From the NCBI GenBank assembly GCA_001632425.1, contig KV425558.1:94343-158342 (forward strand): a stretch of 64,000 bases of DNA, in the 5' to 3' direction. The notes beneath the pieces are model-generated. The model was not told the DNA's origin. It saw only the letters and a program-made list of their open reading frames with translations, and made no database searches. Below are positions 1 through 10,981 of this stretch, one piece after another (position 1 is the stretch's first letter; each line of letters begins with the position of its first letter). Both the position numbers and the translations under genes were made by a program. The stretch is from Neolentinus lepideus HHB14362 ss-1. Taxonomy: Eukaryota > Basidiomycota > Agaricomycetes > Gloeophyllales > Gloeophyllaceae.

Positions 1-2108
1 CCCTTCCCTCCTTCCCTCGTTGCAGCTGCGAATTCCACGAAACAATCTTCACCCTGGCTTTCTCCTCCTTTCTTTTTAGATGGCTGGGAAGATCTTGGAA
101 GAACTTGTGCATAGACGAGAGGAGCTCTTTCGCCTCTGTCAGCGATAGTTCCCTATCATCCAAAACCCGTTGAGCGATCCTCGGTACACGGAACGAATAT
201 GAGGGAATCCGCACTTACTTCACCACTGCGCCGACGTTCTTACTATCCTTCGCACATCGCCCACGAATGACCCGGCACATGAACTCCACATCGTTCCTCT
301 CAACATCTGTCTTTCCTTTCTTACCTACTGCATGCCCCATCTCTCCCAAAACGCCTATCACAACATCCAACAGCCGATACCCAACCTTAATATCTCGTAA
401 ACGAGCTTGGAAGCTCTCTCGGAGTGTATCTACCGACGTCAATAGGGACGCAACAGTCATCACCGACCAGTCATCGCGGATTTCGGGTTGAGAGGAGAGA
501 TCTGGTTGCGGAGAGGGAAAGGACATCCGGGTGAGTAGTGAGTCCAGGAACGGAAATGACGCTGGCTCCGAGAGCTTTTGCTCGGCTTCTGCTAGAGAGT
601 CAGTCCCTAGGAGTGAATCGCGTGCCAAGACGGTCAGCGGCTCATCGAAATGTTTCATATAAGTTAGCTGTCAGTTATATGAGGACGGTTGAGTTGACGA
701 AGGAGGAGTGATGGAGTAGCGCACTTGAAGGACAGTTAGTATAGCGTCGATAGATTCGTTGTATCGCGTGAAGTAATCGACGATGTATTCCAACGTAGGA
801 GCGCCGATCATGATATTGGGTTCGAAATCTAACGAAAAGAAGGTCTGTATGAAAAGTGCGTTAAGGTATGAGGAAAGTCGGATATGGAGGGCGCACTTAC
901 ATCTTCGAGGATTCGTTTCGCAAGCGGCCATCCGTGAGGCGCAACAGTCTTCTTTACTCGTAATAGCGCCAAAGTGTCGCGGGGATATATTGCGTGGAGG
1001 TAGGATGGCGTAGGTGGGGAGGAGAGGGAGAGGATGAAGACGAAAGGCAGCTCGGGAAGAGTCAGACTACACGCGGATGATTAGACGGGACGAGAAGAGT
1101 CGTGGGGGGTCGCTTACCTGCAGATGTAAAACAGATCATTCAGGACGGCAGAGTCAAATTGCTCGAACTGGTGGAATATGACCATGAGTTGGGTATATGT
1201 ACCCTCTACGACACTTCGGTTGAGTGACGAAGAGGTAGGATCGTTGACCAACGAATAATATTGAATTTACGTACCGTCAAAATGATTGTACCAAGCACGG
1301 AGGGTGTTGATGTCGTACGAAGCTAGTGATGCGGCAGGTCGCTTCTTAGAGTTCGCTGAATGTTCTGCTCAAAAGATAGTGGAAGATAGGAGAGAACGAT
1401 AGAGATACCTTGTGTGTCACTGCTATTGACAAAATTCGACACTAAAGACTTCATCGCGGCAGTGATATTTGAGCAATCAGACGGGTGAAGATGGCATCCC
1501 GCTACATTCGGGGTGTCAACAATCTCGCGGGTCACGTCTTCGAAATAAGCGGGTGGTCCTGAGTGGAGCGGTCAGACTTTGATGAACCTACGTATGCGTA
1601 TCGTAGTCGAATGTACCGTGAAGACAGAATGTAGGGATTTCAGGATATGGCAGATTAGCAACAGCTTGAGAGGGTGATGAGGCCGACAGCACTTCTTCAG
1701 CTAATTGTTGGATTTTGGGTGCATTGAGGGCTTCAATAATACTCTGATGCCGTAGTTGACATGTGTTCCAAGGTATAATTTAGTCAGACACACGCACCTG
1801 AACCCGATCTAAACAATCCTGCCACGCCGCTCGGTAGACCTCCATTCTAAGCTCGAACCCGTCTGGCAAATCTCGCGACTGATGCGGAGAGTATAGTGAT
1901 TCCGATAGCAATGCTTCCTCTTGTTCATCATCTAGAAAATGGCTTTTGAATATATTGAATTGGACGAAGGCTGTCGAGACATACCTCGCCCGGCGTATGG
2001 TATGCAGATCACAGTCTGGAATTTGTTGCAACTCAGAGTTGTTTTAGCCTTATTGAACGAGATTGCACCCACCTGGTTCGGATCGTTCAGGCCAGCCACG
2101 TTGGCCAT
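1..2108 (-). CDS. ORC3: Origin recognition complex subunit 3 (partial, 3' end beyond window)
   Basis: Subunit of the nuclear ORC complex that marks replication origins. Eleven exons can be read on the minus strand: 2108-2073, 2031-1985, 1942-1798, 1743-1617, 1558-1409, 1355-1271, 1213-1118, 1066-901, 844-725, 667-219 and 179-1. Frame is kept across all ten introns and gives about 533 residues before the window ends. The call rests on ORC3-like blocks: the N-terminal RMEVYRAAWQDCLDRVQ helix, the stretch VVEGTYTQLMVIFHQFEQFD, and an LEYIVDYFTRYNESIDAIL helix followed by TYMKHFDEPLTVLARD, which resembles the animal ORC3 segment ending LEHFYSQPLSVLCC. The start is the ATG at 2108, after which exon 1 has only 12 codons. 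It is divergent from the gene at 2317, with about 200 bp between them. The name is inferred by family recognition; the C-terminal winged-helix part lies off the edge. Confidence 0.85.
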
Positions 2109-2316
2109 GTCTAAGGCGAGTCGCGGTAGGCAAAGCGGACGGATGTGGCGGATGCGGACGCGTCGACGATTGCGCAACGTGACCGTGTGGCAATTGTGGC
2201 AAAGTGTCCGCTTGACCGCCAACCACTTCTATTCTAAGTCAGGCTCGTATAATATCCACGCCATAATCGCCTTATAAAGCCGGATTTTGTGGGCTTTCTC
2301 CGTCTGGCCGGAATCT
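2109..2316. promoter_or_regulatory. Short bidirectional promoter between ORC3 and the MoCF-domain gene
   Basis: These 208 bp separate two divergent start codons and must hold both 5' regions. I see no clear TATA box. The stretch at 2145-2170 is rich in CpG (gcggatgcggacgcg) and could hold an MCB-like ACGCG element (acgcg at 2159-2163), which would suit a cell-cycle regulated ORC gene. This is inference from position only. Confidence 0.4.
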
Positions 2317-3915
2317 ATGAGCTATCGCACGCCATCACGTCTCTTATCTCTTAGTCACCATTTCCTCGGTGCTTTCCCTTCCACTCTCACTACTAGCAGA
2401 GTCGCGTTCAGAACAATGTCCACAGGCCAAGAGAAACCGGATACGATGGCGACAGCTGCCTCGTCACAGCCTCCTGCTGAAGTGTGGAACTTCGAAGTGA
2501 CATCCGTACCCTCGAATCCTTTGGGAGAAGGGAGATACATCAAGACCGCTGCTTGCTTGATCATCGGGTCAGTTGCTGGTGCTATGACATTGCGCTTCGA
2601 CAGCATCATGCTGATTCTTGCGAATGCACTTGAAGAGACGAGATTCTGAACGGCAAAACGTTGGACAAGAACTCAAACTACTTTGCTCGGTTCTGTTTCG
2701 AGAATGGAATTGAATTGTATGTCTGCTTTGGTTTCTCTATTCGGTTGAACGGCGAGGTTGAGGTCGTGCATCGAGATCTTACAAGGCTCGATAGAGATGC
2801 CCTCCTTCCTGCTCCGCTAGCTTCTGTCCATGGATAGTAGCTCTGTCTGAGTATCTAGAGCTCGCGGGGCAACAGGACTGAGGGCATTCTTGTGCCGCGC
2901 ACTTTTGACGCATGAGTTCACCCGGCTGCCATTTACGTGGAATACTTGGTTGACGCATCGTTTCTCGAGGTAGAAAGAGAATCGAGGTCGTCCCAGATGA
3001 GGAGGACGATATGTAAGTGGTCTGTTCACGCCAGTATAAAATAAGTCCATAGCCTGACGCTTCTCGTGAGCCAGTGTCGAAGCTAGCCGCCGCATGGTAC
3101 AAATGTACGACTTTGTCATCACCTCTGGTGGCATTGGACCTACTCACGACGGTACGTCGTCTCATCCCCAGACTTGCACCTCTGCTCTGCCAACTTAACG
3201 CATGACATGTGACATTAATTGCATATCTAGACATCACCTACGCCTCCCTTGCAAAGGCGTTCAACCAAGGTCTAGTTCACCACCAAGAAACTCTGCGCCG
3301 TATGATGGAGATGAGCAAGAACCGGCCGTGGATCAACCAACAAACCGAGGAGCAGCGCACTGCCCGCGAGCGAATGGCCTTGTTTCCTGAGAAGGGAGAA
3401 GTGCTTTTCGTTGCTAAGGATCTTTGGGTGGTAAGGCTGTCTTGTTATTATCTCTGAGAGTATGGTAACCCTAAAGAGTCCATTTGTATAGCCGGTGGTT
3501 CGCTTGGAAGGCAAACTCTGCATCTTCCCCGGTATCCCGAGCCTGTACCAACGTCTGCTCGATAGTTTAGTACCCTTTCTCCCGCTTCCCCCACTGAGCG
3601 AACGGCCGTTCCGCCTACAGGTGTTCACTTCGTGAGTCCGTTCTCGTCTCGTGGCAGTAATTTATTAAAAAGCACATCCGCGCTAGCCTTCCCGAATCCT
3701 CGATTGCACCGTACCTCACAGAGCTTCAAAAGCGAGTGAAAAATGAAGGTGTCCGGGTGGGCTCGTATCCCCTCCTCCAACGGGGAGTGTACGTGAGCTT
3801 GATTGGGCTGGACGAGAAGCGAGTGAGAGGGCTTGGTGATGAGGTGGTGGAGAGATTACAGGGCAAGGTGATGACCGAGGAGGAAGTCAGCCAGGCGAAG
3901 GATGGGAAACCTTGA
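2317..3915 (+). CDS. MoCF-biosynthesis / CinA-like (FLAD1 N-domain type) protein
   Basis: Seven exons (2317-2567, 2636-2716, 2974-3012, 3075-3151, 3231-3430, 3492-3631, 3687-3915) give 338 residues in one frame. The MoCF/MPT-binding fold (PF00994 type) starts with IIGDEILNGKTLDKNSNYFA and continues through ELKRIEVVPDEEDDIVEASR to the hallmark FVITSGGIGPTHDDITYASL and LEGKLCIFPGIPSLYQ. Single-domain fungal proteins of this kind resemble the N-terminal half of animal FLAD1 and bacterial CinA, for which FAD or pyridine-nucleotide pyrophosphatase activity is described; the substrate here is unknown. The first 33 residues (MSYRTPSRLLSLSHHFLGAF...) are basic and hydroxylated, like a mitochondrial presequence. 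Start at the Met at 2416 would remove it. Intron 2 (2717-2973) is 257 nt, far longer than the others. Confidence 0.8.
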
Positions 3916-4531
3916 CAAGGATGGTTCAATCTTTGCGGCGAGCGGTTCTAAGCGGATTCGGTTGTGAGTAATAGGTTTTAGTGAGCTTGGCACGCGTCGA
4001 CGGACTTGCTATGTATGTACTGAATACTATTATTTAAGGTCTCGTGCATTGTATGTTAGGAGTTGAATCAACGTTCAACGTTGTCCTTGACTCTGCTTCG
4101 AGGAATAGTGTTCAGCATTATTATGTACCAATAACAATTCCTATGTGATGAATGCACTATCAGGGAGGGGTGTCGCGGGTCCCTTGAAACCGGCATAATC
4201 CGGTAGCGTCCGGCCCGCTTCCCATACAAGAACGAAGTCTCCGTCCCGCTTAAAAGTTCCTTCATTGAAGCTTGTAGTTGATTGTGCTATCTCTTGCCGT
4301 GCAAACTGATACTCATGTTACAGCTGCTGACCAGTCATTCGTCTCCGAGTAATTCCCAGACCAGATAGGACCCTTTTGCTGCTCGGGAGCCCGACATACC
4401 GACATGATGCACGGCCCCGAGAATATCTCCAGGGGCCTCAAAAGCGGGCGTCGAAACAGGGGAACATGGTGACGGGTTGATCCCCCTTTCTCTTGACATT
4501 CACACAAGCGCCTTGTCTGAGGGTCTGAGGA
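3916..4531. other. Intergenic region, no gene seen
   Basis: About 600 bp between a stop codon and the tiny first exon of the F-box-like gene. It should contain the 3' UTR of the upstream gene and the promoter of the downstream gene. I see only short chance reading frames and no repeat. Confidence 0.5.
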
Positions 4532-5619
4532 ATGGGTGAGTAGAATTCGCTTTGATTCAACGAAGGCTCGTTTAGCCACATCTATCTATTTCACTTTGAA
4601 ATCATCGCATTGAAGACTTGTCCTAACACTTTGTTCTATTTTCGTCCTAGACGCAGTCACCGTCCACGCATTGCCTGAAGTCCCACTAGAGTTGGTGGAT
4701 GACATCCTGGAGTGGGCAATGGAACTGGACACTCGCAATGGCACCGCCATCAGCTTGGCTACAGTTTGCAAATACACGCACAGTCAAGCAATTAAGTATT
4801 TATATAGTAGAATTGTAGTGAGTTCCGAGGATGACCGCGTATATGGAGTAGTAGTACTTACTTCGCTCCCAGGTCAAAAATTTCGACACCCTCCATCTGC
4901 TCAACATGTCTCTGAAGATGAAGCCCTCCCTAGCGAAGCTGACAAAAACCCTCATCATTGACCTGATTGACGACGGCACCTACAAGGGCGCCTGGGTACG
5001 GCGACAGCTCACTGACCTTTTCGCTAACATGACCGCGGCCGAGTCGACTCTTCAGAATCTGCATGTTCTCTGCAACTCCGATAGATTCTTCGAATACCCT
5101 TATGGTCGCCTAGACTTGAAGTCCCTCCTTTGCCGGAATCACAGCATGCCGCACGCCACAGTCTCCCAGCCCCATCTCACCCATCTGATACACGACGACC
5201 CCGACTACCTTGTGCGTTTTGAGCCCACCAGGTATCCTGCCTTGACGCATATCGCGACGGCCGTGATATTACCGTGGACAGACATCTGGTCAGCATACAC
5301 GCGGCCCGCTTTCCTCAACCTTGTCGAACAACAGGGTGCCCGGCTGAAATCCCTTGTCGTCGTGCTCGCGCGCGAGATTGCGGCTCTTGCGGATAAGGAT
5401 CTACGTACCATTGTGAAAGATACACCTATACAGTTGATTACGCTTACGGTCCCGAATTGTCTGGGGCCCATCAAGAAATGGACTGCGAGGGATTTCTTCA
5501 ATCTGAAGGCCGCTATGTCACAGGCGCATTTGGATGGATCGCTATGGGATGCTGAACATTGTACGCCGGACTTGGTGTTCCGGGACACAGTTCCTGATGG
5601 TCGCCCTGCCGATGTATAA
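4532..5619 (+). CDS. F-box-like protein
   Basis: Predicted exons are 4532-4535 (ATG plus one base), 4651-4817 and 4873-5619, giving 305 residues. Residues about 8-25 (ALPEVPLELVDDILEWAM) fit the start of an F-box (L-P-x-E-L-x-x-x-I), the Skp1-binding motif of SCF ubiquitin ligases. It is followed by SLATVCKYTHSQAIKYLY, as in basidiomycete F-box-like proteins. The rest is a leucine-rich region without a motif I recognise. No in-frame ATG exists upstream in exon 2, so the start was placed at ATGG followed by a consensus gtgagt donor, which restores the frame as MDAVTVHALPE. The second intron could be 55 nt (gtgagt donor, chosen) or 34 nt. The adaptor role is inferred from the family. Confidence 0.6.
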
Positions 5620-5894
5620 AAAAGTGCGTGGTGTCACGGGTGATGTCCACATACGGATAGGTGGAACACAGTGACACTATCGATCTATTATATCTGCTTA
5701 TTATGCTATGTTGAGTTGTTAGTACTAGTACCGTCCCTTCAGTGATTGATACCATCCTAGAACCCTACGCGCGTCGTCCTGTCACAGCCGTCTCCCTCCG
5801 TAATGTCATTTATTACGACCTGGCTCAGCCAAAGACAAGCATGACAGATAAACTTATGCAGCACTATTGTGACAACGGTCATACACCAACTCTC
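5620..5894. other. Convergent intergenic region
   Basis: Short region between the F-box-like gene and the 3' end of NYN copy A. A plus-strand frame of 62 codons (5742-5930) overlaps the end of copy A and has no recognisable content, so I read it as non-coding. Confidence 0.4.
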
Positions 5895-8023
5895 TTAGAC
5901 TTTGCCGTGCCAGGCCTTGGCAAGGGCTAGCTGCCCAAAAACCACGATAACGATGCCGGCTTGAACCGCCGTTTGGACATACGTCTTAAAGCTTTCAGTA
6001 CCCGCTGCCGGTCTGACTGATGTGTCATTCCACACAGCAGCCTCGACTTGCTCGAAAGTCCTGAATCCCTCTCCCCGCCGCCTTGCAGCATCTAGAGCCT
6101 GTGCCAAAGGCTTAAACTTTTCAGGAAGCCGAGACGCATTGGGTGTAGCAGCAGGGGCAGCCGTCGGAGCGGGCGAAGATGAAGGCGTCTTCGCAACTGG
6201 CAGCATAGGCCTCGAGAGTTTTGGTGTAGCCTTGCATTGAGGCAGTTTGGGGGCGACGTTAGACGACGGTGCTGGAGGAGAAGACGTTTTGGGCGGCGCA
6301 TGTTTGGTGAGCTCGGGACTGGGCGAAAGTCGAGGCAGTACCGGTATAGCATTAACGGTAGCGACCGAAGGTGGAGCTGGGACGACTGTCGTAACACTAG
6401 CGCCAGGAAGTGTTTGTGATTGGTCGACCAGTTCAGTGCCTTCAATGTCAATAGCACCGCTGGGTGTACTATCCGGTGGTGTAGCCAGCGCGTTGACTGT
6501 GCAGGTGATCTCGGCGGGTGGGGCGATTGTCGTAACACTAGTGCCAGGAAGCGTTTGTGGTTGGTGGACCAGTCCAGTGCATTCAATGTCAATAGCACCG
6601 CTGAGTGTACTATCCGGCGGTGTAGGCAGTGTGTTCACTGTGCAGGTGATCTCAGTGGATGGAGCGATTGTCGTAACACTAGTGCCAGGAAGCGTTTGTG
6701 GTTTGTGGACCAGTCCAGTACCTTCGACGTCAATAGCACCGCTGGGTGTACTATCCGGCGGTGTAGGCACTGCGTTGACTGAGCACGTGATCTCAGCGCT
6801 GGGCGCCGAAAACAACACCGACGCCTCGCTGGATGGTGCCGGTCCTACATTGTTGGACGATGCAAGGTCTGCGTCCATTGGATCAGTCTGAGCAAATGAT
6901 GTACGGTCATCACCACTCTCCGATACGAGCGACGAGTCTTCATCGACGTGTCGGTTAGTGGAGGGTGACGTTCCCTGCGACATCGCCTGAGATATTATGT
7001 TCGATATTCCGGATAACACAGACGAGTCGGATGGAACGGAGATGCCGTCGCCGGATACTGGGGAATTGTTTTGATCCTCGGCCATGGGCTTCTGTCCTTG
7101 GGAAAAGCTTGGCCTTTCCGTTGAAGTCTCATCCTCGTAGAGCACCCAAGGGAATATCGCATAGCGAAGACGATCTAGCAAGTTGGAGGTATCCTTGGAG
7201 GGATCTATCCCTTGCTTCTGAGTCTTCAAGTCTCCGGCATCGAACGTGCTGAGTACTGGTGTGACCGAAGACACTGGCGGGATTCGCTGATCCTCTGGTA
7301 CCACCGCCGGACCTGCCGCCGTCTGGGGACGAGTACTCAGCGACTTGCTGGAAAAAGCTACTTCGACTTCACGGCCTGACTTCACTGGTCGGAGTTTGGG
7401 ACTGCGTCGTGGGGTTAGTGGTAATTGCATTCGACACCTAGTCATTATATCGCGCTCCCATTCGAAGCATATATCAGCGGCGAGTTTGAGTGATGCGCTG
7501 CTCTCCTTCGGTGCTACTACCACGACCTTGTGTGCTCGTAGTCGCAGAATCGAAAAAGCATACGACAGCTCATAGTCACCTGAAATAACGAAGATTGTCA
7601 CAGGCCCCAACGTGTCGAACGTATGCGCCAGCATGTCAACTATAACATTTGATGTATCCGTCAAAATATCGAATGAGAGCGGGACGACCAACCTATCATC
7701 ATGTGGTTTCCAGGTTTATCCTTTCCACCACTTGGATTATCTACTAGGGATATTCCAGTCGTCTGTAACTTGGAGCGCAAGCACGAGGATGCCACTCGTG
7801 AGAGGATCGCCATGTCGGCGTACGCTCGGAAGGTCGTAATGACGCCAAACCGACGAGCTAAGTCTCGGATACAGTCCACGGTAAGAGACCCAAGAGCATC
7901 GTTTGGAGGCGAAACGTTCGCTATGTGTGTCAAAGTTGCGTGTCATGACATCTCAGTAGCATAGATAATTCATGAAAACTCACCACAATCCCAGAACACA
8001 GCGACACGATCGCTTGACCCCAT
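5895..8023 (-). CDS. NYN-domain (limkain/MARF1-type) protein, copy A
   Basis: Three exons (8023-7984, 7920-7693, 7639-5895) encode 670 residues. The NYN/PIN-like RNase fold covers about residues 5-165: VAVFWDCANV with Asp12, then VDMLAHTFD and FVISGDYELSYAFSILRLRA. Two acidic positions conserved in the paralogs are changed: Asp85 is Asn (GNHMMIVDML instead of ADKMIIVDML) and Asp113 of the SGDxDF motif is Glu, so activity is doubtful. A long Ser/Thr/Pro linker follows, with a 47-residue unit repeated about three times (6391-6813). The C-terminal module (LPEKFKPLAQALDAARRRG ... ESFKTYVQTAVQAGIVIV ... WHG) matches the LOTUS/OST-HTH-like end of the other copies. It points away from copy B, also on minus, with 850 bp between them. 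RNase role is inferred from the family. Confidence 0.8.
6391..6813. repeat. 141-bp tandem repeat inside the linker of NYN copy A
   Basis: Three copies of a 141-bp unit start near 6391, 6532 and 6673 (gtaacactag repeated). The unit is a multiple of three, so it encodes a 47-residue period containing EITCTVN, TPPDSTxSGAID and GLVHxPQTLPGTS. Copies differ by point changes only, so the repeat has stayed in frame. A weaker fourth unit follows on the coding side (VTTVVPAPPSVATVNAIP). Confidence 0.9.
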
Positions 8024-8872
8024 GACTCAGGACGGGGATGGCAAGTCAAGAGGGGCCGCTGGGGAGGGCCCCATGATTTTATACATCCCAGACTGGGCCA
8101 CTCACAGAATGTGTCGGACTGATTATGAGGCACGCGCTTGGTTGTCAATTGCCTCACGGTGGCCGCAGGGGCGGAGTATGCATACGGGAAGGAGTATGTA
8201 TATTGACCATGGCGGTGGCCGTCACCGACGAGTGGCTACACGAGTCTACGTGAATGCATAATTTAGTTGTCAAGTACTAGTACTGCGAATTTGCGTACCA
8301 AACGAGGAAGTCGACTAAACCGTAACCCCTGGCGAAATACTATTATATATTCCTCACTTTCCCCACCTTTTTGTACTAGTAGCCCCATGCACCTGCGTGA
8401 CCTGCCTCTCCGAGTGTTGTGTTTTGTATGTATATGTGGGCCGATGGTGACATGTGTGTTTGATCTAAAGGAAGAGTACACATGAAATTATTTATGTAAT
8501 TAACCAAATAAAATACCATCGATAACCACAAGAGCAATTCAAAACCGGTCTCATGAGTCTCATGTTTTGGCCGATCTTTTGCAATCGCTAACGTCTTGTC
8601 CTCACTCAAATTCTGTCCGTTCTCTACATCATATGTCGTGAATATTATGGCGTACGTCTGCGCAAGACATGCGGGTGTAATTTCGGGTAATTACTCTGCC
8701 CATGGGCACTTTGGGCACTTTGGGCGGTTTAAACACGCGTTGCTGTTCATTAAAGTGACAACGAAACTCACGGCTGCAGGTGATCTCGGAACAGCACCAT
8801 TAAGGCGCAGACTCAATAGTACAGACTAGGCTTACGACGTACAACAGGAAGATCTACTCTGCTCTGTCCTGC
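8024..8872. other. Intergenic region between NYN copies A and B
   Basis: Contains the promoter side of copy A and the 3' flank of copy B, both on minus. Short direct repeats such as gggcactttgggcacttt near 8704 are present. No coding potential recognised. Confidence 0.4.
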
Positions 8873-10351
8873 TTAGTTCAACGAGCCCACTCTGTTGTAC
8901 CATTCCGGACGCAGGCATATCCAAGGACAGTCGCCAGGATCGCCGCCTAATGTCACAATGCCAGCTTTCTTGGCAAGCTCAGCGAACTCCCTGAAGCTGG
9001 TCACTCCTGCTTTCTCGTACATCGATTTACGGTCTTTGATTCCCGAGGCGACGATCGACCAGACCTGCTTGGGACTACCGTCCAGTCGAGCTTTCTCTAG
9101 GTATATGGCCAGCTGTCTAAACTGCGGCGGGACTTGAGTGGAGCCAGCAGGCTTCCAACAGCCGGCCTTGGAAATCTTGGCTGTCTCCGCGCACTGACCA
9201 GGAGGCCCGCTAGCTCCAGCTATTGCCGCATAGCTAGAGCTGATGATCTTCTCCCCACCACCAACACTCTCCGAATTAAATGTAATCGGGGTTCCGGACG
9301 GAGTCTTGATCGTGACCGGCGACGAGATGGAACGTACGTATGGCGTTCCAGCTGCTAGGCCGCCGACTGTGAAGAATGATTGCGATGGTGTGTGTGTCGG
9401 CTTGAAAACTTTGGCATCTCCCCGGAATGAAGAGACGCCAGGACTGCCGGGGGCTGCGGGCGGTGATATCCCCGGTGGCGTCGCCAGCCCACTACTAGAG
9501 TCCGACGATGCCAACGAAGAGGACGACTCATGACCCGTTGAAGTGAGTGAAGGCCGGCTGGAAGTGTAATGCAATTCGCTGACAGGCGAGCCACGGATTG
9601 ACGACAATGTGGCTCCAAGTCTCCAGCGTTGTCGGATCTGCTCGAAGGACGGTGTGACAGACGGGAACGGCCCCGTGCTGGCGTCGAGGGAACTGGAGTC
9701 GCTAGTATCGCTGGATTGGGAATCCGATGGTCTTCTCCTCCAATTGCTTTTGGAAACACTGACGGTTTCCGGTACTATGTCGCGATCCCAGTCAAGGACC
9801 TCGGACGCCGAGTACTTTATAGAGGCACTCGAAGCCTTAGGCGTGATTACAATCACTCTGTACATCCGAAGACGTAGGACAGAGACTGCGTACGCAAAGT
9901 CGCGATCTCCGGAAATCAAAATCACTGTCGCTGGAGCAGGATGGTCGATAGCAAACGCCAGCATATCTACTGTTTGCACGGGTCAGCAGTCACTTCAGTT
10001 TCGAGGGGAGAAGGCACATGCCTATGATCATCTTATCGGCGACGTCCTTCCTTCCATCGTGGGGACAGTCGTTCAAGGACACCCCCGAGGATTGCAATTC
10101 GGAACGAATGTTCGGCGATCTTGACGATACCGATTCTGCGAGGTCGAAATACGCCTTGAAGCCGGTTACTCGCCCGTACTGATGAGCGATTGTTCGGATC
10201 CTGTCCACGAGAACATTGCCCGCAACACCTGATGGCGGACGACAGTTTTCTGAGGACGTGCGAGGTTCACATTGCGTCCCCTTCTGACAAGCAAGTACGG
10301 CATTCACGCACCATAGTCCCAGAAAATGGATACAAGGTCTGCGCCGGCCAT
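8873..10351 (-). CDS. NYN-domain (limkain/MARF1-type) protein, copy B
   Basis: Exons 10351-10312, 10249-10022 and 9969-8873 encode 454 residues. The NYN core is intact: VSIFWDYENC (Asp12), DGRKDVADKMIIVDML (Asp85), VILISGDRDFAYAVSVLRLR (Asp111, Asp113). The linker is shorter and rich in serine. The C-terminal module is the most LOTUS/OST-HTH-like of the set: VPPQFRQLAIYLEKARLDG ... TSFREFAELAKKAGIVTLGG ... WICLRPEWYNR. The second intron has a GC donor (gcatgt at 10021) in place of GT; no in-frame GT alternative fits the 228-nt exon shared by all copies. Likely an RNA-binding nuclease, by analogy to MARF1. The 3' end of MCM4 lies 630 bp upstream of its start. Confidence 0.82.
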
Positions 10352-10981
10352 AACGACATCAATCAAGTAGAGTCCTGACCTCTGGATACGGCGCGGCTTT
10401 TATATGGTTACTCTGTTTGTCGTGACAGCACGAGGAGCCAATGCTTCATGGGTTGCATCCTATTGGAAGTGCTCGTGCTCCGAGGATTCTTCCTACATCT
10501 CGAATGAAATCTCAATACATGGGACGATCGATGATATCTCGGCGATACGGAGCGTTGCTTGTAGAGTGGAGAAGGGGTTCTATCTTCGAGTTACAAAGGG
10601 ACCGTAAAGTAGGCAATCCATATGACTGAGACTAGCGATTACCGGACGGCTCATGTTCGTGTAGTTTGGCTTCACAGCGGAAGTACATTGGGTAGATGCG
10701 TCAGCGGAGAGGTCAGTTTCGCGATTAAGATCGAGATACGGCCTCGAGGAGACCGCGTTTCTGAGGAGGTTGCCGGCATACAGTTTCCAGACGAAATGTT
10801 GATTGGCAATGGACTGCGAATTAAGGTAGGTGTGATTCCCAGTCCACCAGCTGCACGTACTGGACTTGTGATTTACTAGATTTTTCGACCAATTCCACAT
10901 TATCTTCAAAGGGATCGACATAGAATACACCATTGTACACCGCCGAGCCTGCGAATCCTTCAGTACTGAAGTAAATATACA
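10352..10981. other. Intergenic region between copy B start and MCM4 3' end
   Basis: 630 bp holding the promoter of copy B and the MCM4 3' flank. Chance frames on both strands overlap here and none has a recognisable motif. Confidence 0.4.

Noticed and set aside
2779..3237. 152-codon minus-strand frame
   Set aside because: Lies over introns and exons of the MoCF-domain gene; composition shows no domain.
4839..4872. 34-nt intron in the F-box-like gene
   Set aside because: A 55-nt intron with a consensus gtgagt donor at 4818 keeps the frame equally well and is of normal length.
5742..5930. 62-codon plus-strand frame downstream of the F-box-like gene
   Set aside because: Runs into the copy A coding end; no motif and no splice link to the gene upstream.
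6247..6891. Long plus-strand frame antisense to the copy A linker
   Set aside because: It is a by-product of the in-frame 141-bp repeat, which keeps several frames open.
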